64,000 nucleotides of DNA from Pictodentalium vernedei. Taxonomy: Eukaryota; Mollusca; Scaphopoda; Dentaliida; Dentaliidae. The DNA is taken from contig CM062294.1 in assembly GCA_031216915.1 (NCBI GenBank), positions 27,094,985 to 27,158,984 of the forward strand, written 5' to 3'. A program made the translations under genes and the position numbers. Below the pieces are notes generated by a model, which was given only the letters and a program-made list of their open reading frames with translations, was not told the DNA's origin and did no database searches. This document shows positions 51,681 to 60,797 of this stretch, one piece after another. The first letter of the stretch is position 1, and each line of letters starts with the position of its first letter.

Positions 51681-52209
51681 GTTCAAAATATTAACGCCCA
51701 TGTATTATTTTTTTATTGGTGCTTAAGGTCACATATTTCTGCACAATGGCTAACTATGACCGTGACAGTTTTACGGGTGGAGGAAGTTGGAGTACCCGGA
51801 GAGAACCACCGAGCAACGGCGAGCAACTGTCAGCTCCCCAACATACTAACTCTACACAAGCAGGGTTAGATTTGGTTGAAGACAGGTGCACAATCGACGT
51901 GCAGTACGCCTTAGTACACAACGTCACCGTGCCCCCACGTGGGCAATGGGGGGGGGGGGTGAAGTGTCTTGCCCAAGGACACAACGCGGTTGCCGCAGGT
52001 GGGATTCGAACCGAGGACCTCTCGGCTTGCAGCCTGCACCTCTACCAACTGAGCCACCGCGCCCCCACAAACGCCCATGTGAACAGCTTTCACCCGCAGG
52101 TCTTTGTACAGAATGTACTGTGAAGATGTAATCTAACCGTCGGATTATTTCGTATTAATAAAGGCATGTGGCCGAAAGCTCTGCGCATGGGCGTTAATGT
52201 TTTGAACAT
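51681..52209. repeat. Foldback element split by a SINE
   Basis: The left arm GTGTTCAAAATATTAACGCC then CATGT is interrupted at AACGCCCATGT by the SINE 51704-52069. It resumes at 52081 GAACAGCTTTCACCC. The right arm GGCCGAAAGCTCTGCGCATG then GGCGTTAATGTTTTGAACAT (about 52170-52209) pairs with the joined left arm. Original element about 155 bp. Confidence 0.8.
51704..52069 (-). mobile_element. SINE S1, head type I, with 11-bp TSD
   Basis: The TSD AACGCCCATGT is at 51693-51703 and 52070-52080. On minus: A box GGTGGCTCAGTTGGTAGAGG, B box GGTTCGAATCCCACC, the shared body, 3' end GTGACCTTAAGCACC. A G tract lies at about 51948-51958. Inserted into the left arm of a foldback. Confidence 0.93.
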
Positions 52210-52237
52210 ATTATTTATTTATTTATTTATTTATTTT

Positions 52238-52304
<67 letters not shown>

Positions 52305-52440
52305 CGTTAAAGGTCACTTTTAACGTCTATATCTATACGATGACATTAACACCAGTATGAAGTCAAGTTTAGCCAATCGTTTATTCCTAAACAGCCAATT
52401 TTAGAGGACTAACACCCAAACATTGGTAAACAGATTTTTA
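52210..52440 (-). mobile_element. SINE S2 copy, partial, with TTTA tail
   Basis: About 95 bases of TTTA repeat, then CGTTAAAGGTCACTTTTAAC, AAGTCAAGTTTAGCCAATCG and TTTTAGAGGACTAACACCC. The right (5') end fades near 52440. Confidence 0.75.
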
Positions 52441-52548
52441 TTTCATCAGATCTCACGGGAAGAATTTGTCGTTACTTTGTTCTGTAGACTGTACCATTCC
52501 TTATTATGCCAGCTAATGAAATTCGCCAATCACAGCCCCCGAATAGTG
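52441..52548. other. Unassigned spacer
   Basis: Nothing recognised. Confidence 0.3.
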
Positions 52549-52625
52549 GGACGGTACTGAGCCGTATTGGGTCACCTGCAGCCCGAGGTGACCTAATACG
52601 AAACTCGTATTAGGTCAGTACCGCC
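52549..52625. repeat. Hairpin, 77 bp
   Basis: GGACGGTACTGAGCCGTATT then GGGTCACCT pairs with AGGTGACCTAATACG, and the outer CTCGTATTAGGTCAGTACCG can pair in the same way, giving alternative stems. Confidence 0.7.
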
Positions 52626-52689
52626 ATTTTGTTTCGATGTGGAAATTCCTCACCTCGTGGTTCTTTTATATCCATACTGAAAAAATTGC

Positions 52690-52885
52690 AGTACAATCAA
52701 ACGTGCCTCCGTATCTATATGTCTCATTTTCTCTCGTTTTATAATAAATTTATTGCGAAATTTATCTTCTAAATGTAAATTTAATTATTTGAAGTGAGAA
52801 ATACTACTGTATTCGATCTACCGATAACGGATCAATCAAACGTCTCTCCGTGTCTATTTGTCTCATTTTCTCTCGTTTTTAAAAA
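52690..52885. repeat. Direct duplication, about 140-bp spacing
   Basis: AATCAAACGTGCCTCCGTAT then CTATATGTCTCATTTTCTCT and AATCAAACGTCTCTCCGTGT then CTATTTGTCTCATTTTCTCT are diverged direct repeats. Confidence 0.65.
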
Positions 52886-53194
52886 TAGCGACTGCACTAT
52901 AATGAAATTGTAAGAAATGAATCACAGCTATGAAGGAAAAGATGCGAGATACATTTATTTTGTTCGAATTCTATAAAATCGGACGTTTCGGACATTTTCT
53001 GCACACTCAAGACAAAGTGACAGTACGAAGAAAAGCGTCTATCGCTGTTGTCTGTGTTGTCAAGGAAATTATACACAAACAGGGAGACAACTGTGCACGT
53101 TTGTTACAACTTACATAGCGTTTTGCACCAGTTTTGAAAATGTGCCGGCGTTCAAATTTGATTGTTATTTTGTTTTCGCTGGCATAATAAATAC
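52886..53194. other. Unassigned DNA
   Basis: A 62-codon frame at 52930-53118 has no domain or splice support. Confidence 0.3.
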
Positions 53195-53335
53195 GTTACA
53201 GGACGTTCAGGTGGCGAATACGGTATCATATGAGGCGAGGTGAAAACAATATTGGACGAGGCGTACCGCCTCGTCCAATATTGTTTTCACCTCGCCTCAT
53301 ATGATACCGTATCCGCCACCTGAACGTCCTGTAAC
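53195..53335. repeat. 141-bp near-perfect palindrome P4
   Basis: Arms of about 69 bases with one visible mismatch (GGCGAATAC versus GGCGGATAC). GTTACAGGACGTTCAGGTGG pairs with CCACCTGAACGTCCTGTAAC; the centre is TTGGACGAGGCG / CGCCTCGTCCAA. The loop motif resembles P2 at 8866-9023. It abuts the L-old fragment at 53360. Confidence 0.92.
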
Positions 53336-53359
53336 TTATAGTATCCATTCCTTGTTCTG

Positions 53360-53862
53360 TATTAAACGAAGCTACTCGAAAAAGTTTGTTTCCCAACAGT
53401 GCCAACTTGACCATCCCACACTGTCGCACCAACACACACCTACATTCCTTCTTGCCGTCGACAACCCAACTGTGGAATAGTCTACCCCCTGCAATTAGAG
53501 AAACTAGTTCTCTCGGAAACTTCCTCTTATACATGAACAAAGATAGATTCCCGACTCCAAAATGGTTGTACGCTCACAAATCACGTCAGACTCAAATATA
53601 TCACTGCAGATTACGTCTAGGCTGTAACAACCTCAATGACCACCTGTTTAATAATTTTCTCATTAGCGCACCTTTATGTGGCTGTGGGGAGCGCGAAACA
53701 ACTCATTATTATCTTTTTATCTGTCCTCTTCATTTAGAAATAAGAAGGAAGACGCTACAGCAACTTCCTTACGCCATTGACGTGGAAAAAACTCTTCTTT
53801 TCGGCAATGTCAGCTTCAACGTACAAACCAACTCTGCAATCTTTCTCTGCCTTCAAAGATAA
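53360..53862 (+). pseudogene. L-old-like LINE C-terminal fragment
   Basis: The frame 53386-53862 reads STTQLWNSLPPAIRE, then TQIYHCRLRLGCNNLNDHLF, then CGCGERETTHYYLFIC (a zinc knuckle with shifted His), then EKTLLFGNVSFN. It parallels the copies at 10560-10899 and 38088-38286, and extends further upstream (the FLPSTTQLWNSLP segment typical after RT in jockey/CR1-type elements). No RT core. Confidence 0.83.
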
Positions 53863-54277
53863 TTGAGGCAACTCGTAGATTCGGTTGACAATCAACATCA
53901 TCAACTAAACTTAAATTAATGAAGCACCGGGTTTGGACTATACTGTGAGGGAAATTAGCAATCAGCATGAGCATTGTTTGTTGTTTTTTTTTACAAACGC
54001 AGAATACAACAGATAGAGTTACATCCCTTGGGTCGTTAAGGAAACGCGTCTGAAAAAAAGAAAGTATAATAGAATCAAATATGAAATTACTCAGCAGCAA
54101 ATAATTCCCATAATGCAGTTTGAAATTTAACCCTATATACCTTGTTTGACAAAGCTCAATGTGCTCTGTCAAACAAGATATAATTGGTTAAAATAATAGT
54201 TGAACAAGAGAAAAACACAGTGATTGGAGAAAATTGTCCACATTGATTTGCATGAATGTTGCACATGCAGGCATATA
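53863..54277. other. Unassigned DNA with a short hairpin
   Basis: TATATACCTTGTTTGACAAA then GCTCAATGTGC, against CTGTCAAACAAGATATA, at about 54125-54182. No gene. Confidence 0.45.
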
Positions 54278-55727
54278 TATACTGAGTCGAAACAGAAAGT
54301 ATAACAGAAACAAAAGTGAAAAAATAGCATAAAGGATGAAATATAATAGTTCTAATGTTGCATGTTTGTGGACAAGAAGTAGTGCAAAGAGTTTAATGAC
54401 ATGTTTTTGTTGTCCACCCAACCGGATACAATTTTGCTATGGATTTCAAAATAGCACGTGCTACCCGACAATGTCAAATTGAATGGGCGACCGACGATTT
54501 TCTTTCTGTTATGTTGTGCTAGAGGGCCTGGGTTATTGAGAAAACACGCTAGTTTTTGTCTTCCGACATTTTAAAAAATGCCACGGTTAACCGAAAATCA
54601 GAGGTTGCGTGCCATTGGTATGCGTGAGGCTGGGATACTTCCAGATGAGCTCGCTGCTGAGTTCGGAATCACCGTGTCCACTATTTAAGGTCTCATTGGA
54701 AGGTATAGAACCACAGAATCTACTGCCGCCGCGTTGAGGTCGACCAAGAGTTACGATCCCTGCACAAGACCGACACATCAGGACGTCTCACTTGCGGGAT
54801 CGCTTCCTTCCGGCGACGAGGACAGCAGCAATTACTCCTGGTAGAACTAACAATAGAATCAGTGCACAAACTGTCCGCAACAGACGAGCTGAACACGGCA
54901 TCCGAAGTAGGCGTCCATACCATGGACCAATCCTTACCCAACGCCATCGTACCGTCAGAATGGAATGGGTACGTCAGTGTGTTCGCTGGACTCACGCGCT
55001 GATGGTAGGGCAAGAGTGTATCGCCGACGAGGAGAACGGGTTTCTGATGCTTGCGCGTGGTAATGCGACCGTTTCGGCGGGGTAGTGTAATGGTTTGGGC
55101 AGGAATTTCCTTGCACCATCGAACGCAGTTGATCTTCATCGATGGCAGTCTGAATGGACAGCGATATATAGGGATGAAATACTTAACGTTGTTGTTGTCC
55201 CGTTGTTCAATGCTAACGCCGGATTGCAGTTATTCCAGCAAGACAATGCCCGATGTGACGCGGTGCGTATCTGTCGTGGCTTTCTTGGGGAGCAGAGCAT
55301 CGAACCTCTTCTCCAGATTTGTCGCCAATCGAGCATCTTTGGGATCAATTGGACCGTCGGGTACGAGTTCATGATCTTCAGACATTAGGCGATTTACGTA
55401 ATGTTCTAAGGAAGGAGTGGAAAACAATACCACGGGGTGACATCCAGAGACTTATCAGGTCCATGCGCCGTCGATGTCTTGCCATCCAAGAGGCAAACGG
55501 TGGACATACACGCTATTGACTGCATGTGTGAACTTTTCATTTCACCCCATGTCTGAATTGCGACGTCCAGACGTGGCTCTGACAACAGTAAGAACATGAC
55601 ATTGTGCAAATTCATACAGCTAGAATCGAAATATGAATTTACAATAATTTGTTTCGGATTAAAGTCGATAATACTAAAAAAAATTGCACCTCAAAGTTTA
55701 TTATAGTTTCTTTTTTGACTCAGTATA
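54278..55727 (+). mobile_element. Tc1/mariner element, inactive, with terminal inverted repeats
   Basis: The left end TATACTGAGTCGAAACAGAA and the right end TTTTGACTCAGTATA (read on the same strand) are inverted repeats of about 20-25 bases. TA-rich flanks agree with a TA target. Length is 1,450 bp, normal for Tc1 elements. The relic transposase is inside. Confidence 0.85.
54578..55519 (+). pseudogene. Tc1-like transposase relic 2
   Basis: The ATG at 54578 gives RLRAIGMREAGILPDELAAE, a helix-turn-helix start that stops after STI. Later frames give LRDRFLPATRTA, ISAQTVRNRRAEHGIRSRRP, RGSVMVWAGIS, LFQQDNARCDAV (second Asp), IEHLWDQLDRRVR (Glu) and the C-terminal RRRCLAIQEANGGHTRY. The stretch between RWTHA and the RRRGER region, which should carry the first catalytic Asp, is missing, besides several frame breaks. 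Not functional. Confidence 0.88.
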
Positions 55728-55769
55728 TCTTTTTATATAATTTATATATAACCACATTTCAATTGGCTG

Positions 55770-55955
55770 GATCTTATACGCGTGACTGGAACACAAAAAT
55801 CTATGTAAATCGGTTTTCCAGTGAATATCAACTTTCTGAATATAGCTTTTGGAAATCCCCTCTCCAGTTCTATTTCAATCGAAGTGCATACGCAGTTAAC
55901 CTGACTTCCGTCTCATTTTTATGTTATTCTGCAGATGATAACTATTTTATTGTTA
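55770..55955 (+). CDS. Possible exon 4 of the PAN-domain gene (doubtful)
   Basis: An open frame continues in the phase required after exon 3 (phase 1), reading GSYTRDWNTKIYVNRFSSEY, then SFWKSPLQFYFNRSAYAVNL. Its amino-acid mix resembles exon 3. However, no AG lies near 55770 (the base pair before is TG); the nearest AG (55722-55723) lies in the Tc1 terminal repeat and gives the wrong phase. The right edge runs into an inverted repeat near 55945. It may be a real exon with a noncanonical or damaged acceptor, an exon relic, or chance. Confidence 0.28.
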
Positions 55956-56095
55956 TTACAAATCATTGGAGAGTGCCTGTAGGCGTGGTGCCCGTGGGCG
56001 TGGTGCCTGAGGGCACTCTCTAATTTGTAATAGAACAAATTTTGATGATCAAATATCGACCACCAACAGTAATCTAGCCCTCCACCAGTTAATTG
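55945..56095 (+). repeat. Dispersed repeat R3, copy 3, with hairpin and GGCGTGGTGCC repeats
   Basis: TGTTATTACAAATCATTGG then AGAGTGCC pairs with GGGCACTCTCTAATTTGTAA then TA. The loop is GTAGGCGTGGTGCC repeated about 2.5 times. The tail ACCACCAACAGTAATCTAGC then CCTCCACCAGTTAATTGAC is the R3 family tail. Confidence 0.7.
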
Positions 56096-56244
56096 ACAAA
56101 TAGGAGATTGTTTTTTTAAGGATGGTGTATATAATAAAACAGTTATAGACTTTTGTCTTGATCATATTCACCTCCACAAAGGTCCATAACTGTATAATGT
56201 ATGGATTATTATTTTACTTTACCAAATAAAATTATGTTTAGACT
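56096..56244. other. Unassigned spacer
   Basis: Nothing recognised. Confidence 0.3.
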
Positions 56245-56253
56245 AAAACGCTT

Positions 56254-56548
56254 CATTTATTTATTTATTGGGGTTTAACGGCACTTTTTACAGGCAGGGT
56301 ACCCTCGTGTCGGACAGTTTACGGATAGATGAAGCCGGAGTACTCGGAGAGAACCACCGAGCCAAGGTGAGCAAAAGTCAGAGTCCCCAACCTAAGCAGG
56401 GTTAGCATTGGTTGAAGACAAGTACACCATCGACGTGCAGTACGCCTTAATATGGGCAATCGGGATGAAGTTACCCCTGGTGGGGATCGAACTGTGGACC
56501 TTTCGGTTTGAAGTTCAGTGCCGTAACCACTGAGCCTCTACGCTTCCA
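56254..56548 (-). mobile_element. SINE S1, head type II, with 9-bp TSD
   Basis: The TSD AAAACGCTT is at 56245-56253 and 56549-56557. On minus the head is AGGCTCAGTGGTTACGGCAC, then ACAGTTCGATCCCCACC (B box). The body is shortened relative to other copies. The tail variant is GCCGTTAAACCCCAATAAAT. Confidence 0.9.
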
Positions 56549-56557
56549 AAAACGCTT

Positions 56558-56764
56558 TTTATTCGACATGTATCGAATATCGGGGGGAATATGGACACAA
56601 TTGTGAATAGGGACAAAAGTCAAAAAAGTTAGTACTAGGAGATGAGATAAACGACCCTTTTTTGGCCGGAGGGAGAGTCGGAGGGGGAACTGATACCATG
56701 CCACGTGACCCAGTGGCGTCATGTTGTATTGTCATGGTAACCCGTGTGAGCGGCCATCTTATGA
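56558..56764. other. Unassigned spacer
   Basis: Nothing recognised. Confidence 0.3.
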
Positions 56765-58190
56765 CGTCATCCCCATAGTGATACGTGGGTTAGTGCGCAT
56801 GCGCAGCGCTTGTTGTTAGGGTGATATGTGTTTTCGTCGTCCACTTTGTATATTGGAGACCGCCATCTTGGTTTCTATGGTAGCACGTGGTTGCTATGTT
56901 ACCCAAAGGCTTATAATAGGACAGAGGTCTGTTTGTAGGGTATGTTCCTTTGTACTGGAGTAATTTCCCGATTTGTAGAATTACCACAAACAGCCCGACA
57001 ATCCCTCCAAATCACCAAAATCCACCCAAAACTACCGAAACGGACTTACATTCCCCATTTTATCGGCTTAGCGCGTAGCGCTATAGTACCAAAGGCCCCG
57101 GAGTGAGTTCAATTGAACTAGAGTACGTAAAATTACCCAAATAGGCCCGACAATCCCTCCAACTCACCAAAATCCACTTTTATTTGATTTGAAACTCCAG
57201 TTTGGGCTTCTTTCTCCAATAACAGGGGTGTTCGATTGAACTAGAGTAGTTTTCTGGCTCGGATCTTCGCCCAGAATCCTTCATAGTACCGAGCCCCCCC
57301 CCCCCCCCCCCCCGTAAGTTCGATTGGACTACTCTAACACTAACAGTCTATCTCATCCCAACTATCTCCGGTTCCCTCATCCAAGTCTTACAATCACCAG
57401 TTCTTGATTTCCCATAACCTGTATGCAGAGTTATCTCCCTTGTGTATAACAGCCTTATCCCCTGGCACCCCAATTTCAGCACCACTTTTTGGAAAACGTC
57501 TGGCCTTCGGCACCCCTTTTTAGTCGCATGAGGCCATGAGGGCTATGAGAAAAACCCTCAATGAGGTCTAATTTACTATCCCTCTTAGCCTCAATTCGTT
57601 TGAGGTCATGAGAGCTATGACAAAATCCCTCATTGAGGGATTTTCTCATAGCCCTCATGGCCTCATACGACTAAAGCGAGGTGCCGAAGGCCAGACGTTT
57701 TCTGAAAAGGGGTGCTGAAATTGGGGTGCCTGGGGATATGGCTGTTAAATACCGAGATGAGGCTAAGAGGGATAGTAAATTAGACCTCATTGAGGAATTT
57801 TTTCATGGCACTCATGGCCTCAAACGAATTGAGGCTAAGAGGGATAGTAAATTAGACCTCACTGAGGGTTTTTGTCATGGCCCTCATGGCCTCATACGAC
57901 AAAAAAGGGATTCTCCAGAAGGTATCCTCAATAGGTATCCTCAAATAATACAATACCAGGTCATAGGTATCCTCAAAGACCGAAATGAGGCTAAGAGTCG
58001 TATGTGCGAGTCACTCGTTCGAATAAATACTCTATGGCTTATTTGCTCGATGGGATTCGAGTCGTTCGAGCAGTGACTTATCAGTAACTACTCGATAGAT
58101 TCTTGGCTTCAGGAATGGTATAAGCTTTTGTAATACACAAGGGAGATAGTAAATTAGACCTCACTGAGGGCTTTTCTCATAGCCCTCATT
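56765..58190. repeat. Dispersed repeat D1, copy 2, with large internal foldback
   Basis: Begins TCATCCCCATAGTGATACGT, CGCATGCGCAGC, CCGCCATCTTGGTTTCTATG, as in copy 1 (41700). It includes a C tract at about 57296-57313 and TTGATTTCCCATAACCTGTA. It contains a foldback at 57449-57746 and GAGGCTAAGAGGGATAGTAA-type direct repeats near 57760, 57830 and 58140. Near 58008-58095, GTATGTGCGAGTCACTCGTT and CAGTAACTACTCGATAG are inverted relative to the matching words in copy 1. Confidence 0.72.
57449..57746. repeat. 298-bp foldback P5 inside D1
   Basis: AACAGCCTTATCCCCTGGCA, CCCCAATTTCAGCACC and AAACGTCTGGCCTTCGGCAC pair with GTGCCGAAGGCCAGACGTTT, GGTGCTGAAATTGGGGTGCC and TGGGGATATGGCTGTT. The inner arms include GAGGCCATGAGGGCTATGAG and its complement. 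Arms of about 110-140 bases. Confidence 0.88.
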
Positions 58191-58194
58191 TTTA

Positions 58195-58285
58195 CAAGAT
58201 CGATTTCGGCGGAGGGATTATATTGAACAAGAAGAAGCCGAAGGCTTCGAGTTCAATATTAACCCACCGCCAAAATCGATTAATA
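58195..58285. repeat. Hairpin, about 90 bp
   Basis: ATCGATTTCGGCGGAGGGAT then TATATTGAAC pairs with GTTCAATATTAACCCACCGC then CAAAATCGAT; the inner part is GAAGCCGAAGGCTTC. Confidence 0.8.
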
Positions 58286-58490
58286 ATTTGTAAGTAAACT
58301 GTAGGCGTGCAATAAATACAGAACAGCATACGCGTCCGAACTGTCATTTTTACAGAGCCCTGCAGCGGCAAGATGTGGGCGAGCACAAGAAGGGGTGTCC
58401 CCTCTCATTGGAGGGGAGGGGGGTATGGGGCCTTCCTCCGGGCAAAATATTTTGAAATTCGAGCCAAAAAACAACAAAATTTCCTTGCTC
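58286..58490. other. Unassigned spacer
   Basis: GGGG-rich patch at about 58405-58435; no gene. Confidence 0.3.
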
Positions 58491-58653
58491 TGAGTCCGTT
58501 TGTGTCCATAATTTACAACAAGTTGTGACAGACATCAATAATTTGGTCACAATGTGGAATAACAAGTTGTGAATGGCATCAATAATTAGGCCACAGTGTG
58601 GCCTTATTATTGATGCTTTTCACACTTATAAATTGTGGACACAAACGGACTCA
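58491..58653. repeat. 163-bp foldback
   Basis: TGAGTCCGTTTGTGTCCATA then ATTTA pairs with TAAATTGTGGACACAAACGG then ACTCA. Inside, AACAAGTTGTGACAGACATC and AACAAGTTGTGAATGGCATC are direct repeats, and GGCCACAGTGTGGCC is a self-complementary centre. Confidence 0.85.
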
Positions 58654-60344
58654 AAATCAAGTAAATTGCTAGGTATATTAAAATTTCTTGCCCGATGTTC
58701 CCTATATTGGTGAACATGGAGGTGGGGCATGAATGAAATTGGGGGGGGGGGGTGGGTTCCCCCTCAGCCCTCCTATGCCTACTCCATTGGTCAAGGGCGG
58801 AGAGTGGGGGAAATTATATAAAACGTAACCCTAAATTCATTAAATCCGCTCTTGTTACTATTGTGAAAGGTTGAAGAATTGTTCAAAGTACGGTACCCAG
58901 AATAGGTATGAAAAAACAGAGACCGGAAGTTTAAGGCGAGCACAGTGGATAAAGTAAAGACACTGAAGATCATTTAATAAAAAATACTGATTACTTCAGT
59001 GAAATGGGGGAAATCCCACTGACCAGCTTGATTTGAGAATACCTGTTAAAGGGTATTCGGATTGAAGGGTTTGTAAACAACATGCCAAATAATGATTGGG
59101 TTCGGTCCTTCTAAAGAAGACATAAAGGGGAACTTGCGCAGAGAGTATATCAATATATTAAAAGACCTAAGCAGATGTTAAATAATTAAGTTATTCGTCA
59201 AAGCGAAAGTCGGTATCGATAAGGTAATTAATTAATAATTGTTCTGTATCACTAATGTGGCTTTGATAGGGTTTAGTCAAGCATTGCAATTATTTTCAAT
59301 CTGTTGTTTTTTTTTTTATTATTGCACTTTTTTTCAAAATCCCTATTAACCCCATGAAAGGGTTGAATGAAAACAATAACTGACGTAGTAGAGTACCCCC
59401 ATTGATCCCATCTGGAGGGTACACAATTTAAGAAATATTAGATGTTTAGATCATGAATAGTGAAGAAAAACATTCTTCAACTTAAAAGAACAAACGTGTG
59501 GCCATACTTTGATGTTATAAATAAAAAAAAATTGAAAATATTTCATTGTGTAAAAACGGGAACGCGTCAGAAACCGTCCCTACTCACTCCAACGGTAACG
59601 TGTTTATACGGATGATTTACAAATTTGGATAAAACAAGCTCCTGAGGAAATATGTAGGGACCTTCAAGATTTTAACTCAGTTGGTAATGCAGAAAACATT
59701 ATTTATTTAATGCTCAGGCATCAATTCACGCTGAAAAATTAAGTCATATTCCCCTGTCGGTCGGCAAAACGAAATATCAAAATGATATTTAGAAATCGAT
59801 ATTTCATCGTAGGTTCGGATGACGAATCACATGTACTTTAAACGAGTCAGCACATCAGTAATGAATTCCAGAGTCCCAAATACAAACGAATTCGAATAAT
59901 TGATAGTGACAGTGACTAAATCAATTCATTAAATCAGCGGTTTCAAAGTTTGACTTTCTCATTCACCTTCCAGCGAAAAGCCGAAATCACTTTCAAATTT
60001 CTTCAGTTCAACTTCACACGTCTTCAGTGCATTGAGTTCAAAAAAAATAAAATGACGTGTCTTGTTATTGAAAATAAGAAAGTGGTGTTTTTTGTTATTG
60101 TTCTATTTCTTCGAAACACATTGCGATTATTTCAATTCGCCAGCCTTGGTAAATCGTAAAGTTAGGGGAGAAATAAGACGGGACTACTTTTTGTGCGGAT
60201 ATTCACACATTCCAATGGTTGGAGTTTGGTTGTTGTAATTTTTGTATGGACGCCGGTTCGGCACATAAATTTTGCGCCTTAATGGCAAATAAAGGCCACA
60301 AATTGGAGAGTTTGTAGTCGTAGAGCATTAAATAAAAAGAAAAT
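58654..60344. other. Unassigned DNA
   Basis: A G homopolymer at about 58741-58752. Nothing else that I can support; small frames (58791-58973 minus, 59950-60159 plus) have no recognisable domain. Confidence 0.4.
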
Positions 60345-60455
60345 TCACGAAAATTTGATGAATGCGTCGCTCGTGAAGATCCTCATATTTCTTTGTAGCC
60401 ACTCACGAGATATTTTCGGTATTCATCAAATTTTCGTGAATATCCTCTATATTTT
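60345..60455. repeat. Hairpin, about 110 bp
   Basis: AAAATTCACGAAAATTTGAT then GAAT pairs with ATTCATCAAATTTTCGTGAA then TAT; the inner CTCGTGAAGATC / CTCACGAGATAT pairs loosely. Confidence 0.75.
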
Positions 60456-60552
60456 CTTTTCCCAGAACATTGCTTCAAGTGCGTTCATGTCTGGCGTTTA
60501 GAGGTATCTGGTTAAAACTTTGGACAAATTAAACCTTCGGTGTTATGTTTAA

Positions 60553-60797
60553 CACTTTACCCAACTTAACGGCCAAAACCGGCCAGCGCTATTTTAAAAA
60601 ATCAACAGTTAATTTTCATTATTTTGTTTCCTTTTTTGTCTCAAAAACATAGGTTATGACCCCTCGTTGGAACGAGATCGTCGAGCTCGTTCCAATGAGG
60701 GGTCGTAACCTATGTTTTGAGACAAAAATGTTAAAAACAATAGTCATTCAAGAAAGTGTTTTGCAAGTGTCGTCTGCTTTTCATGTTAGGTAAAGGG
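60553..60797 (+). mobile_element. piggyBac-like MITE PB1 (subfamily A), right TSD lost
   Basis: TTAA at 60549-60552; the right flank is TTGG after GTAAAGGG. The core GACCCCTCGTTGGAACGAGA against GAGCTCGTTCCAATGAGGGG has few mismatches. Length is 245 bp. Confidence 0.85.

Noticed and set aside
55649-56023. 124-codon frame as a stand-alone gene
   Set aside because: The GTG/ATG-side part is Tc1 terminal-repeat and AT-rich DNA, and the end runs into a hairpin repeat; only the middle may be an exon.
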